Source: Mesobacillus selenatarsenatis SF-1 (GTDB taxonomy: Bacteria; Bacillota; Bacilli; Bacillales; Cytobacillaceae). Taken from it: a stretch of 61,354 nt of DNA. Within the stretch, counting starts at the first letter, position 1, and each line of letters starts with the position of its first letter. The position numbers were made by a program, and so were the translations under genes. A model generated the notes under the pieces. That model was not told where the DNA came from. It searched no databases and saw nothing but the letters and a program-made list of their open reading frames with translations. The stretch covers positions 1 to 61,354 of the forward strand of contig NZ_BASE01000079.1 in assembly GCF_000813125.1 (NCBI RefSeq), in the 5' to 3' direction. This document shows positions 26,852-36,394 of the stretch, in pieces.

Positions 26852-26872
26852 GAAAAACCCAGCATAAGCCGG
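26852..26872 (-). terminator. Terminator after ypjP
   Basis: CCCGGC and GCTGGG (one G.U) around TTAT, followed by TTTTTC on the minus strand, between ypjP and terC. Confidence 0.75.
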
Positions 26873-26985
26873 GCTTCTATAAAAACTTATTTCGTTTTTC
26901 TCAATTTAAGTCCTAAATCAGCCAAAATAAATGAGATTCATGCTTGTTTTATTGTTCAACACAGCAGTTTTACTGGAGGTAATCC

Positions 26986-27567
26986 TCAACTTTTCCATTT
27001 AGGCGGAGTATTTTTCGCCCAGAAAATTCTCCCTAGCTCATAATGTGTCTGAAAGTTATCATGATAAGTGTGATAATGGAAATTAAACCAGAAACCATCC
27101 TTCGGTGGCTGGTCCCTTCTGACGTGAAACCGGATAATATCCTTCCCATTATCCCCGATTATGTGGAATATCTTTTCAGACTCCCCACCACCAGGTATTT
27201 CCGTGATCCGGAGAGAATTCAGCTTTTCTCCGGGATACTGGAAAGCTACCATTTCGATCGCCTTTTCAATGTTTGGCAAAATAGTTTGCCTGAAATCATC
27301 CTCAATCACAGGGCCAATTTTCGCGCCGAATTTCTGGAAAGATTGTTGTTCGGCTTCCATCATTGTCCTGTGTATGAACATCTCCCTCTCCTCTTCCTCA
27401 TCTAAGGGAACATCGAGCGAATCAACGAAACTTGTTTCAGCGGCGGTCGATTTTTCAGATCTTTCTGTTGTGGTTGTCAGAAACCCATTCACCTGGGCAG
27501 GAGACACCATCCCAAATGTAACCATGGAGATCACGACAACAAGCGATTTGCGCAGCCATGCGGGCAT
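26986..27567 (-). CDS. ypjP: YpjP-like exported protein
   Basis: 193 residues from the ATG at 27567, with AAGGAT upstream. An N-terminal signal sequence (WLRKSLVVVISMVTFG) is followed by a Thr/Ser-rich linker and an acidic helical part. The C-terminal domain is rich in aromatic and His residues (FWFNFHYHTYHDNFQTHYELG). This matches the YpjP family, of unknown function. Its place between thyB and ypiP is conserved with B. subtilis, interrupted here by the stress genes. Confidence 0.85.
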   Translation of the reverse strand: MPAWLRKSLVVVISMVTFGMVSPAQVNGFLTTTTERSEKSTAAETSFVDSLDVPLDEEEEREMFIHRTMMEAEQQSFQKFGAKIGPVIEDDFRQTILPNIEKAIEMVAFQYPGEKLNSLRITEIPGGGESEKIFHIIGDNGKDIIRFHVRRDQPPKDGFWFNFHYHTYHDNFQTHYELGRIFWAKNTPPKWKS

Positions 27568-27800
27568 GTGGATCACATCCTTATGTAAATAGGAATAATC
27601 ATCTGTAAAAATATCAATCTGTCTAAGTTAAATATATACATGTGTAGTAATAACCTGAATCGGTCATAATAAAAAAATATGCTTAGTATTATTATAACTT
27701 GTTTATACGTAAAATTGGGCAAAGGGTTTCAGATTTTTCAAAAATGGTAATAAGGAAATATTAGAGGCTTTAATTGAAGTTAAAAAGGGAGGTCATAAGT

Positions 27801-27872
27801 ATGGAGTGGGTCGCTGTTGCAGTCAGCCTAATTACGCTTGCTTATTTTGTCTATTTGGCAATTGCGGATTAA
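27801..27872 (+). CDS. 23-residue single-helix membrane peptide
   Basis: An ATG ORF with GGGAGG eight bases upstream (27788-27793). It encodes one hydrophobic helix, AVAVSLITLAYFVYLAIAD after MEWV. The helix pattern (leucine-rich run, then YFVYLAI and an acidic end) resembles KdpF, but no kdpABC genes are nearby. An eight-base hairpin (GACGGACA/TGTCCGTC) at 27887-27918 follows, without a T tract. The rest of the 27568-27990 gap is A/T-rich and holds nothing else I can support. Confidence 0.6.
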   Translation: MEWVAVAVSLITLAYFVYLAIAD

Positions 27873-27970
27873 ATAGGAAATGAATGGACGGACAGTAAGC
27901 ATCTCTTTATTGTCCGTCACGAAAAATATTTCTCCGGACTATTTCATTAATAGTCGAGTTTGTTACATCC

Positions 27971-27996
27971 AAAAAGGATGAGGGCTAGCCTCATTC
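27971..27996 (-). terminator. Terminator overlapping the ypiP stop
   Basis: ATGAGG and CCTCAT arms, followed on the minus strand by CCTTTTTGG. Confidence 0.7.
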
Positions 27997-28767
27997 TTTT
28001 TCTATGACTCCAAAATGGAATTTTGCAGTTTTTCTTCTGAATACTTCGAAGCCAAAATCATCAAATCGGCTGCTTCTGAAATGGTCTTTCAGGACTACTC
28101 GTTTACTGGCAACACGGTATGCATGTTCAATGACTTCTTGTGAGAGTCCATCGTATACAGCGAAGCGGGTAAGCCCCCTGATTCCATCTGACTCTAATAT
28201 CGATTCATCGAACATCGGGTCAAAATAAACACAATCTACGCTGTTATCTTCTTGCGCCTTGAGGAAATCCAGTGAATATCCTTGCAGCGCTTTTATTTTG
28301 TCCATAGCCTTATCCATGGCTTCTAATCCTGAATCCCATGACTTGAGTCCAGTTTTGACTAAAAATGCGAGTTCCGGCCTTGCTTCTATTCCTATGACAG
28401 AACCTGACTCACCTATTACAAAGCTAGCTACGATACTATCCGAACCAAGACCGAGTGAACAGTCAAGAAAACTCATCCCTTCCTGCAATTTTGCTGCATC
28501 TATGAGAGGATCGCTTTCCCCTTTCATTAATCTTTTGATTCGGAACATAGCAGAATTCGGGTGAAAAAAGAAAGGTTCTGAAGCTCCCAGCGGAAAAAGC
28601 TCAAGCCGGTCTTTGCCAACTACCAGGCAGTCATCCTTCACGATTTCCTGAATTGCCGATACTGACCTTTTTTTCCTTGGAACGAAATCCACTTTGAGCT
28701 CAAAGGCTATAGCTCTTGCTTTAGCTGTCATATTTTCATTTGTCCTGCCTGCTGTTGTCACAAACAA
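27991..28767 (-). CDS. ypiP: YpiP-like class I SAM-dependent methyltransferase
   Basis: About 258 residues from a TTG preceded by AGGGGTG. An upstream in-frame ATG at 28821 would add 18 residues unlike the family start. LDCSLGLGSDSIVASFVIG is the SAM-binding motif I (with Gly-Leu-Gly-Ser-Asp) and VIGIEARPELAFLV supplies the acidic ribose-binding residue. VDCVYFDPMFDES resembles the DPPY-like catalytic motif of N-methyltransferases. The substrate is unknown. Neighbours match B. subtilis. Confidence 0.8.
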   Translation of the reverse strand: MFVTTAGRTNENMTAKARAIAFELKVDFVPRKKRSVSAIQEIVKDDCLVVGKDRLELFPLGASEPFFFHPNSAMFRIKRLMKGESDPLIDAAKLQEGMSFLDCSLGLGSDSIVASFVIGESGSVIGIEARPELAFLVKTGLKSWDSGLEAMDKAMDKIKALQGYSLDFLKAQEDNSVDCVYFDPMFDESILESDGIRGLTRFAVYDGLSQEVIEHAYRVASKRVVLKDHFRSSRFDDFGFEVFRRKTAKFHFGVIEKE

Positions 28768-28907
28768 ACCTAACACCCCTGACACTGATTTGGATACAAA
28801 GAAAAGGACGTCCGTAGACATCCTTTTCGAACTTTTGCTTTTTGTTATAAATATAATACACTTAAAAGTTGTCCATTAGTTTTCCCTTTGTTGAAACCAT
28901 CAAGTGT

Positions 28908-29342
28908 CTAGCAATGAGAATCAAAGGCAGATGTTAAGTTATCCATGATTGCTTCCATTGGCTGTCCTTCGATATCATGGCGAGGAATGAAGTGAACAAC
29001 TTCTTTGCCTTTCAATAAAGCCATTGAAGGTGAAGATGGCTCAAGATCTGTAAAGTACTCACGCATTTTTGCAGTCGCTTCCTTGTCCTGGCCAGCAAAC
29101 ACAGTCACAAGATGGTCTGGTTTCTTTACACTTCTTAAGATTGCCTGAGTTGCTGACGGACGAGCAAGACCTGCAGCACAGCCACAAACAGAGTTAACCA
29201 CCACAAGTGTCGTTCCTTCAACATTCTCCATGAATTCCACAACTTCATCCGCAGTAAGCAATTCCTTGAAATCTGCACGTGTCAATTCCTCACGCATCGG
29301 CTTTACCATTTGTCTCATATATTCTTCATATGCCATTGACAT
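28908..29342 (-). CDS. brxA: Bacilliredoxin BrxA (YphP)
   Basis: 144 residues, the family's length. The CXC-type active site is VVNSVCGCAAGLARP. In B. subtilis, BrxA removes bacillithiol from S-bacillithiolated proteins during oxidant stress. The thioredoxin-like fold is supported by HLVTVFAGQDKEATAKMRE and SPSMALLKGKEVVHFIPRHDIEG. GGGAGGG precedes the ATG. It lies just downstream of ilvD on the same strand, the conserved arrangement, and complements the msrAB repair genes elsewhere in the window. Confidence 0.94.
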   Translation of the reverse strand: MSMAYEEYMRQMVKPMREELTRADFKELLTADEVVEFMENVEGTTLVVVNSVCGCAAGLARPSATQAILRSVKKPDHLVTVFAGQDKEATAKMREYFTDLEPSSPSMALLKGKEVVHFIPRHDIEGQPMEAIMDNLTSAFDSHC

Positions 29343-29424
29343 AAATAATTCCCTCCCAAACGATAGTTTGCAGTGTTAGCATACTATATAATTTATACCA
29401 AACGCAATAAAAGAACGTTTCACT

Positions 29425-31137
29425 CTAGGAGTGTACAGGCTCATGGACTGTTTTTCCTTCGAAATGATCCGTTACTGCGCCTTTGGAGGAACAAGATACT
29501 AGTCTGGCGTATTTAGCCAATGCTCCTCTCTTCGGTAGTGGCGGCGGAGTCCAGTTTTGCCTGCGGGCAACAAGTTCTTCCTCACTCAAGGCAACTGAAA
29601 TGAGCCTCTGTTCACTATCAACCGTGATCAAATCTCCATCTTTTATCAAAGCAATCGGACCGCCAACCTGTGCTTCTGGAGCAATATGGCCTATAACCAG
29701 ACCATGGCTCCCCCCGGAGAATCTCCCGTCTGTAAGAAGAGCGACACTTTCTCCAAGGCCTTTCCCAACAAGTATCGCTGATAAGCTCAGCATTTCCGGC
29801 ATTCCTGGACCGCCTTTCGGTCCTTCATACCGGATCACCAATACATCTCCAGCGACAATTTCATCAGACATTACTGCTTTGGACGCAGACTCCTCATCAT
29901 TAAAAACCTTTGCAGGACCAGTCATAGTTTTGACCTTCAAGCCCGATACTTTCGCTACAGCGCCGTCTGGTGCAAGATTTCCTTTTAAAACAACTAGCGG
30001 TCCGTCCTTTCTAAAAGGCTGTTCCGCAGGTCGGATTACTTTTTGGCCAGGTTTTAAGTCAGGAAAATCCATAAGGTTCTCTTCTATTGTTTTCCCTGTA
30101 ACTGTGAGGCAATTGCCGTGCATCATTCCCTCTTTTAAAAGAAGTTTCATGACTGCCGGAACTCCTCCAGCCTCAAAAAGGTCTTGCATGACATATTTAC
30201 CGCTTGGCTTCAAGTCAGCGAGATGAGGTACCTTTTCCTGAATTGTATTGAAATCATCCAGTGTCAAGTCGACTTCAGCAGCATGTGCAATGGCCATTAA
30301 ATGCAGGACAGCATTCGTGGATCCGCCGAGTGCCATAACGACTGTAATCGCATTTTCAAATGCTTCCTTCGTTAAAATCTGTCTTGGGCGGATATCCTGC
30401 TCAAGCATCTGATAGACTACTTCTCCCGCTTTATAACAATCCTCTCGCTTTTCATCTGTTTCAGCTGGATGTGATGAACTCCCCGGAAGGCTCATTCCGA
30501 GAGCCTCGATTGCGCTGGCCATTGTATTTGCTGTGTACATTCCTCCACAGGAACCGGATCCTGGGCAAGCGTGACATTCAATCTTATGAAGCTGTTCATC
30601 TCCGATTGCGCCCTTATTATATTGGCCAACCCCTTCGAACGCTGATACTATGTCAATATCCTTGTCATCAAGTTTGCCAGGCTTGATCGTGCCCCCATAG
30701 ACAAAAACAGAAGGAAGGTCCATTCTGGCAATCGCCATCATACAGCCAGGCATATTTTTATCACAGCCCCCAATTGCCACGAACCCATCAAGGCTTTCCC
30801 CCTGGACCACCGTTTCGATCGAATCAGCTATTAAGTCACGGCTCGGAAGCGAATAGCGCATTCCATCTGTCCCCATCGATATTCCATCTGATACTGTGAT
30901 CGTGTTGAAAATCAAAGGTGCTCCACCAGCTGCCCTGGCACCCTCTTTTGCCTTTACTGCGAGCTTATCTATATGTATATTACAAGGAGTCACCTCACTC
31001 CATGTACTCGCTATCCCAATCATCGGTTTCCTGAAATCATCGTCACTGAATCCAACCGCCCGGAGCATGGCCCTGTTCGGCGCCTTTCTGGCATCATCGC
31101 TGAATACATGGCTCTTGATTCTTAAATCTTTCTCCAT
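29425..31137 (-). CDS. ilvD: Dihydroxy-acid dehydratase IlvD
   Basis: 570 residues. Iron-sulfur ligands are visible in [14 protein letters not shown] and [19 protein letters not shown], and [22 protein letters not shown] is the conserved C-terminal block. It dehydrates dihydroxy-isovalerate and dihydroxy-methylvalerate in valine, leucine and isoleucine synthesis. GGGAGGG precedes the ATG. ilvA of the same pathway lies 11 kb away and appears frameshifted. No T-box leader is evident upstream. Confidence 0.96.
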   Translation of the reverse strand: MEKDLRIKSHVFSDDARKAPNRAMLRAVGFSDDDFRKPMIGIASTWSEVTPCNIHIDKLAVKAKEGARAAGGAPLIFNTITVSDGISMGTDGMRYSLPSRDLIADSIETVVQGESLDGFVAIGGCDKNMPGCMMAIARMDLPSVFVYGGTIKPGKLDDKDIDIVSAFEGVGQYNKGAIGDEQLHKIECHACPGSGSCGGMYTANTMASAIEALGMSLPGSSSHPAETDEKREDCYKAGEVVYQMLEQDIRPRQILTKEAFENAITVVMALGGSTNAVLHLMAIAHAAEVDLTLDDFNTIQEKVPHLADLKPSGKYVMQDLFEAGGVPAVMKLLLKEGMMHGNCLTVTGKTIEENLMDFPDLKPGQKVIRPAEQPFRKDGPLVVLKGNLAPDGAVAKVSGLKVKTMTGPAKVFNDEESASKAVMSDEIVAGDVLVIRYEGPKGGPGMPEMLSLSAILVGKGLGESVALLTDGRFSGGSHGLVIGHIAPEAQVGGPIALIKDGDLITVDSEQRLISVALSEEELVARRQNWTPPPLPKRGALAKYARLVSCSSKGAVTDHFEGKTVHEPVHS

Positions 31138-31271
31138 TCAATATCCCTCCCGATTTTTTATTCACTACAATAACTCTTTTTCGGGACAAACACAATAATT
31201 ATCTAAATATTTTAATTATTACAAATAAGTAAGCGGATACATTTCCAAATTACCGGGTGAACCTCATTTTT

Positions 31272-31312
31272 AAAAAAAACACTCTGGACGTATAACTTAA
31301 CATCCAGAGTGT
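31272..31312 (-). terminator. Terminator after ypgR
   Basis: ACACTCTGGATG pairs with CGTCCAGAGTGT and is followed by TTTTTTT on the minus strand. Confidence 0.88.
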
Positions 31313-31325
31313 CTTGATAATTTTT

Positions 31326-32456
31326 TTATTGTTTTCTGGCTTCCGTCATCTGTTTCCAGACTGAGCCTTTTGCTTCCTCGCCATGCTCAATACGGGCAAG
31401 CGCCAGTTTCACCTGCATGCTAACTTCGAATTCAGGATCATCTTGGGCGTCCTTTAATGAAGGCAGTGCTCTTTCATCCCCAACTTCGTACAGGAACATA
31501 GCGCCCCTCCAGCGGACAAGCTTGCTTGAGTCCTTAAGTGCCTCCATCATTTCATCCATTGCTTCTGAGAAACCAAGGTCTGATAAGCAGTCACCTGCTG
31601 TCCTGCGAACAGTAACCGTTTTGTCTTTCAAAGCTTTGTACAGCAATGGCAGGACCTTTTTGTCCTCAATCATTCCTAAGTAAACGGTGGCCAAACGGCG
31701 TATGGATGCTTTCTCATCTTGTAAAGCTTTTTCAAGCACCGGTAAGTCCTCAATAGTTGGATCTTCCATTTGCTCAAGCAGCTGGTACCTTATCCGCCAA
31801 TCCGGATTCTCCAAGTCAGCTTCTGTTATCCTGATTTTTTTCTTTGCTTCTTTGATCTGTGCTTCCTGACCAGGGTTCTTGGCAAGCTTCACAAGCTCCT
31901 CCAGCCTCTCAGGAGGATATGCCGCTAAAAGCTCTTCCACTACATCATTTCCTACCTGATCGATATCTCCGTAACGGACTCCGAGTTCCTTCCACCGGCG
32001 GACCATCACAACATTATCCTCCGGAGTCTGTACCTCACCTACTTTTGTCACGAATGATTCTGGCATTCCAAACCGCTTCTCTTCAGTGCCGTCCGTTAGT
32101 TTCAACTGCATGGGAATTCCCTTATATACTTGCACAAGGACTTTTACTTCCCCAAAATGCTCATTGATTTCAGGTGTACCATCCCCTGATTCCTCTGCGT
32201 CTTCTCCGAATGCTTTCCTGACCTCTGGAAGGATTACTTTCCAGTCATATTTTGCATTTCTTTCGACTGCCAGGAAATCTGCAACATGGTAAACCCCTTT
32301 TACCCCATCAATTTCGAGTATGTTCACAACGACTTCAGGTGCCCCGGCCGCTGAGTCCTTTTTATAATTATTGCTCTTGCCCATAGGAAGTTCTTCATCC
32401 AGATTGATCTTCATCGTATTCGGGCTTGGCGTTGGTTCAATTGATACAATTTTCAC
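31326..32456 (-). CDS. ypgR: YpgR / virulence factor C-like protein: Nfu N-domain plus HEAT repeats
   Basis: 376 residues from a GTG preceded by GGGGTGGG. The first about 90 residues are the Nfu N-terminal domain (EPTPSPNTMKINL...GVKGVYHVADFLAVERN), lacking the CXXC iron-sulfur half of NfuA. After a linker come at least five HEAT-like repeats from about 210 on (WRIRYQLLEQMEDPTIEDLPVL, IRRLATVYLGMI, VRRTAGDCLSDLG). The S. aureus relative CvfC affects virulence. The molecular role is unknown, and a scaffold in iron-sulfur handling is inference. Confidence 0.9.
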   Translation of the reverse strand: MKIVSIEPTPSPNTMKINLDEELPMGKSNNYKKDSAAGAPEVVVNILEIDGVKGVYHVADFLAVERNAKYDWKVILPEVRKAFGEDAEESGDGTPEINEHFGEVKVLVQVYKGIPMQLKLTDGTEEKRFGMPESFVTKVGEVQTPEDNVVMVRRWKELGVRYGDIDQVGNDVVEELLAAYPPERLEELVKLAKNPGQEAQIKEAKKKIRITEADLENPDWRIRYQLLEQMEDPTIEDLPVLEKALQDEKASIRRLATVYLGMIEDKKVLPLLYKALKDKTVTVRRTAGDCLSDLGFSEAMDEMMEALKDSSKLVRWRGAMFLYEVGDERALPSLKDAQDDPEFEVSMQVKLALARIEHGEEAKGSVWKQMTEARKQ

Positions 32457-32556
32457 ATTCCCACCCCTTTATATTTTTCAGGAATGATGCCATTTTAACA
32501 TAGTGGAGAATAGATAGCATTTCGTAGCCCTTCACACCGAAGTCGTCGTGGGTTCA

Positions 32557-32712
32557 GACAGTTTTTCTTCTTTTCCCACTGAATCTGTCCGAAGTTGCTC
32601 CGGCTTCGGACAGCTTTTCCTCTTTTTCATCCGAACCTGTCCCAAGTTGCTTCGACTTCTGACAGCTTTTCCACTTTTTCCTCCGAACCTGTCCCAAGTT
32701 GTTTATACTTAG
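32557..32712 (+). repeat. 52-bp tandem hairpin array C (three units)
   Basis: Three units begin with GACAG at exactly 32557, 32609 and 32661. Within each, CTGTC occupies unit positions 29-33, and the T-rich interior carries a TT/AA inner pairing at positions 7-8 with 26-27. The first unit junction also contains TCCGAAG...CTTCGGA, an alternative hairpin across two units. The array fills most of the 305-base gap between ypgR and yfmR. A period of 52 is not a multiple of three, so it is not coding. Confidence 0.85.
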
Positions 32713-32735
32713 GAGATGAGGTCCTTTTAATAGAT

Positions 32736-32766
32736 AAAAATAAGACCTGGGACCCCAGGTCTTATT
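32736..32766 (-). terminator. Terminator overlapping the yfmR stop
   Basis: AATAAGACCTGGG and CCCAGGTCTTATT form a 13-base stem followed by TTTA on the minus strand. Confidence 0.9.
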
Positions 32767-34645
32767 CGTTTTCGGCGAGCTCGGATAAATAGCTCCATCT
32801 TTCAATTAGATACTCTAGCTGCTCATTCAACTCTTTCTCTTCATTCACCAGAGCCTCACCCTTTTCAAAATCACTCCCGATACTGGCCATTTCCCCCTGC
32901 ACTTCCTCAAGGCGGGCTTCTGTACCAGCAATCTTATCTTCAATTTCTGCCCATTCTTTTTGCTCCTTGAAGCTCAGTTTCTTTTTCTTTGTTTTTTCTG
33001 TCTGCTCTACCTTTTCCTTCTTTGGCACTGAAGGAGCAGATTCAAGTTTCGGCCGCTTTTCAAGGTACTCTGAGTAATTGCCGTAATGCAGGTCTGTCTG
33101 TCCATTGCCTTCCAGTACAAGCAGCAAATCGACGACCTTATCAAGGAAGTAACGGTCATGGGATACCGAGATGACGACACCAGGGTAGTCTTCCAGGTAA
33201 TCTTCCAATACAGTTAATGTCTGTGTGTCCAAATCATTGGTTGGCTCATCCAGCAGCAGGACGTTAGGTTCTTCCATTAACAGCTTTAACAAATAGAGTC
33301 TGCGCTTTTCGCCTCCGGAAAGCTTCCTGATTGGAGTTCCATGTGCATAAGGCGGGAATAGGAATCTCTCGAGCATTTGTGCAGCTGAAATTGTCTTGCC
33401 ATCAGTAGTTTGGACGATTTCTGCCGTTTCTTTCAGGTATTCAATCACCCGCTTATTTTCGTCCATATCTTCATTTTCTTGAGTATAGTAAGCAATCTTT
33501 ACGGTTTGTCCGGTGATGATTTCACCGTCATCAAGCATGATCCTGCCTGCGAGAATATTTAGTAAAGTCGATTTCCCTGTCCCATTGCGGCCGATGATTC
33601 CCAGCCTGTCCCCGGGTTTCACAAGAAGATTGAAGTGATCCAGAATTACTTTATCTTCGTATTTTTTGGTTGCATCCTTCAGTTCAAGCACCTGTTTGCC
33701 CAGCCTGCTGCCACTCAAAGAGATGTCGAGTTTTTCAGAAGACTTCACATTTGACACTTCATCATCCAGTTTGTCAAAACGCTGGATGCGAGCCTTCTGT
33801 TTGGTTGTCCTCGCCTTAGCCCCGCGCCTGATCCACTCGAGTTCCTGTCTGAACAAATTTTTCTTCTTTTCAAGTGTTGCGGCTTCGTTCTCCTCTCGGG
33901 TCGCCTTGGCTTCGAGGAAACTGGCATAGTTGCCTTTATAGCTATAAAGATTTCCACCATCAAGTTCAAAAATCCTGTTCGTCACTCTGTCAAGGAAATA
34001 ACGGTCATGGGTAACGAGCAGAAGTGATCCCGAATATCTGGATAAATAATCTTCAAGCCATTTTACCGTCTCATAATCAAGATGGTTCGTGGGCTCATCC
34101 AGAATCAGCAAATCTGGAGATTCAATCAAAACCTGAGCTAGTGCGACACGTTTCTTTTGGCCGCCGGATAGTTCACCCATTTTTTTGGTGAAGTCAGAAA
34201 TCCCAAGCTGCATGAGTATGGATTTGGCGGCAGTATTCGCATCCCAGCCATCAGAACTATCCATTCTCCGTTGCAAGTCATAAAATCTTTCCTGAAGTCC
34301 TGGATCATCAGGTTTTTTGCCCAATTCAGAGAGAATAATCTCATAATCTCTCATCAGCTTCAAGATTGGAGCGTCACCGCTGAAAACTTGATCAAGAACC
34401 GTTTTGTCATGTTCCATTTCAGGCTGTTGGGATAAAAATGAAATTTTATAGTCTTTCGCAAAGATTATATCGCCTGAATCAGCCTGGTCGATGCCTGCCA
34501 CAATTTTAAGCAAAGAAGATTTTCCTGTTCCATTTACACCGAGCAAACCGACTCTTTCACGCTCGCCTATTGTAAAAGAAATCCCATTAAAAAGCTCTTT
34601 TTCTCCGTATGTTTTCGTCACGTTTTCAATCGTGATCATTTTCAT
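32762..34645 (-). CDS. yfmR: ABC-F ATPase, YfmR/Uup type
   Basis: 627 residues. Two ATPase domains: GVNGTGKSSLLK (about 36) with LSGGQKKRVALA, and GRNGTGKSTLLN (about 345) with LSGGEKRRLYLL. The ABC-F linker lies between, and a C-terminal coiled coil (about 550-627) is typical of Uup/YfmR. There are no membrane segments. ABC-F proteins bind the ribosomal E site; B. subtilis YfmR relieves stalling at difficult sequences together with EF-P. The ATG overlaps the ypgQ stop (ATGA), so translation is coupled. Confidence 0.9.
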   Translation of the reverse strand: MKMITIENVTKTYGEKELFNGISFTIGERERVGLLGVNGTGKSSLLKIVAGIDQADSGDIIFAKDYKISFLSQQPEMEHDKTVLDQVFSGDAPILKLMRDYEIILSELGKKPDDPGLQERFYDLQRRMDSSDGWDANTAAKSILMQLGISDFTKKMGELSGGQKKRVALAQVLIESPDLLILDEPTNHLDYETVKWLEDYLSRYSGSLLLVTHDRYFLDRVTNRIFELDGGNLYSYKGNYASFLEAKATREENEAATLEKKKNLFRQELEWIRRGAKARTTKQKARIQRFDKLDDEVSNVKSSEKLDISLSGSRLGKQVLELKDATKKYEDKVILDHFNLLVKPGDRLGIIGRNGTGKSTLLNILAGRIMLDDGEIITGQTVKIAYYTQENEDMDENKRVIEYLKETAEIVQTTDGKTISAAQMLERFLFPPYAHGTPIRKLSGGEKRRLYLLKLLMEEPNVLLLDEPTNDLDTQTLTVLEDYLEDYPGVVISVSHDRYFLDKVVDLLLVLEGNGQTDLHYGNYSEYLEKRPKLESAPSVPKKEKVEQTEKTKKKKLSFKEQKEWAEIEDKIAGTEARLEEVQGEMASIGSDFEKGEALVNEEKELNEQLEYLIERWSYLSELAENE

Positions 34646-35286
34646 GCATTACCATTCCATTCACTGTAAAATTGATCTAGGAAAGTCTCCATGAACTGGT
34701 GTCTTTCCTCAGCAAGTTGTCTCGCTTGCTCCGTATTCATTTTATCTTTAAGCTTCAATAGCTTCTCGTAAAAATGATTGACCGAAGAACTGTCGCCATT
34801 CCTGTATTCTTCTACCGTCATTTTTCCCCTGACATTAAGGTCAGGCTCGTAAATCGGATGGCCTTTCTTTCCGCCGAAGGCAAACGTCCTTGCAATCCCG
34901 ATCGCACCAAGGGCATCGAGACGGTCGGCGTCCTGAACAATCTCCGCTTCGATACTATCGAGCTCAATCACCCTGCCGCCTTTATAGGAAACTGTTTCGA
35001 TACAACCCTTTATCCTTGATGAGATTTCGCTATCTAATTGTATTCTTTGTAAAAATGAATCTAGTTTCATCCATCCGGCTTCTTCCGATTCATTCAATTT
35101 ATCATCTGGAATGTCGTGGAGCAAGGCGGCCATTTCAATGATGAACCAGTCACCCTGCTGTTCTTTGCTCCATATCAGTCTGGCGTTCTTCCTGACTCTG
35201 TCAATATGGTGCCAGTCATGTCCCGAAGAATCCTTGCCAAGCTCATTTTTGACAAAATCCTCAGCCATTGCTATTTTATCTCTCAT
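34642..35286 (-). CDS. ypgQ: YpgQ, HD-domain phosphohydrolase
   Basis: 214 residues from the ATG at 35286, six bases after AGGTG (an in-frame GTG lies three codons upstream). HDWHHIDRV, LLHDIPDDK and QDADRLDALGAIGIAR give the H...HD...D metal site of HD hydrolases. The B. subtilis homologue has been reported as a nucleotide pyrophosphohydrolase; I recall this without certainty. It overlaps the following ABC-F gene by four bases. Confidence 0.9.
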   Translation of the reverse strand: MRDKIAMAEDFVKNELGKDSSGHDWHHIDRVRKNARLIWSKEQQGDWFIIEMAALLHDIPDDKLNESEEAGWMKLDSFLQRIQLDSEISSRIKGCIETVSYKGGRVIELDSIEAEIVQDADRLDALGAIGIARTFAFGGKKGHPIYEPDLNVRGKMTVEEYRNGDSSSVNHFYEKLLKLKDKMNTEQARQLAEERHQFMETFLDQFYSEWNGNA

Positions 35287-35525
35287 ATCCTGCACCTACT
35301 TTCCTACCGAACTCATTTTACCATATATAGTGATGAGAGATAGCTGGATAAATATTAGGAAGCGTAAAATGCAGGCAGTACTATTACCTTTGTTTAATAA
35401 CAGCCTGTCTATAGAACACTTTCTCCAGGTTCTGCTCTTTGTTTGTCCGTTAGAGGCATAATATCCAAACATTCTCTATAAGTTACCGAAGTAAGTCAAT
35501 TGGCTCTTTTTTGCCGGACCAAAAG

Positions 35526-35547
35526 AAAAAGTGCCAAATTGGCACTT
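35526..35547 (-). terminator. Terminator at the end of the second degV gene
   Basis: AAGTGCCAA and TTGGCACTT arms, with TTTCTTTT following on the minus strand. Confidence 0.75.
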
Positions 35548-36394
35548 ATGCATCTGCATTATTCCAGCTAATCCCGATTGTATGTTCACCAGCATGTACA
35601 CCGATTACGGCTCCGATCGGACAACTGAGGAAACGGATATCCGGAAATCTTGCTTCGAGCAGGCTCTGCCATTCGTCTGCAGCCTCTTTATGCAGGCCGT
35701 AGAGAATGTACACTTCCTTAACTCCATATTTCTCGTGAGATTGGCTTAAATAATTGAATATTTTCTCGCGGGCTTTATTATCACTTCGGACCTTTTCTTT
35801 TGTATTCAAAGCGCCATCTTCAATACTGATGATAGGTTTGATATTTAGCATGCTTCCGAGATAGAATTGCATGCCTGACATACGGCCGCTTCGATGCAGC
35901 TGCTCAAGACTCCCGATCATGACATAGGTTTCATTGGATTCACGGATGATTTCCAGCTTCTCCTTGATTTCATCGACTGATGCTCCCTGTTCAGCTAATG
36001 CTATTCCTTTTTTTAATAGAGACGTCAATGGATATGTGAGAATTTTAGAATCAAAGGTAATGACAGGAATGTTAACATCCTGTTCAGCCTGTACACTTGA
36101 GGCAACTGTGCCGCTCAGCTTGGATGAGATCAGGACTGAGAATACGAGGTCATAATCTTTTTCAAGCTTGTTATAAAGTTCCATAAAGACTCCCACAGGC
36201 GGCTGTGAGGTTTTAGGAGGTGTTTTTACCGATTTTAATCTTTTATATAGCTCTTCTGCAGTCAGATCTTTTCCATCAAGGTATTCTACATCATCCAAAA
36301 CAATGGTCATTGGTACTTGATATACATCAGGATGGTTCTTTAACTCTTCATCCAGATAGGCTGTACTATCAGTAACCCAGGCGATTTTCTTCAA
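35546..36394 (-). CDS. DegV-family fatty-acid-binding protein (second of two)
   Basis: 282 residues from a TTG preceded by GGGGGAG. VTDSTAYLDEEL, TSQPPVGVF, ISSKLSGTV and the LGSMLNIKPIISI block mark a DegV/FakB carrier that binds one fatty acid. The sequence is clearly different from the DegV at 14446 (for example SGRMSGMQF in place of GGRIGKGKA). In B. subtilis the bsaA glutathione peroxidase gene occupies this place, so it is a local gene replacement or insertion. Confidence 0.9.
   Translation of the reverse strand: MKKIAWVTDSTAYLDEELKNHPDVYQVPMTIVLDDVEYLDGKDLTAEELYKRLKSVKTPPKTSQPPVGVFMELYNKLEKDYDLVFSVLISSKLSGTVASSVQAEQDVNIPVITFDSKILTYPLTSLLKKGIALAEQGASVDEIKEKLEIIRESNETYVMIGSLEQLHRSGRMSGMQFYLGSMLNIKPIISIEDGALNTKEKVRSDNKAREKIFNYLSQSHEKYGVKEVYILYGLHKEAADEWQSLLEARFPDIRFLSCPIGAVIGVHAGEHTIGISWNNADA

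Noticed and set aside
26809-26985. Mn riboswitch (yybP-ykoY) before terC
   Set aside because: No matching conserved loops; the only hairpin present is the ypjP terminator.
29483-30226. 247-codon + strand ORF
   Set aside because: Entirely antisense to ilvD, Ser/Thr/Pro-rich as expected of an opposite-strand shadow.
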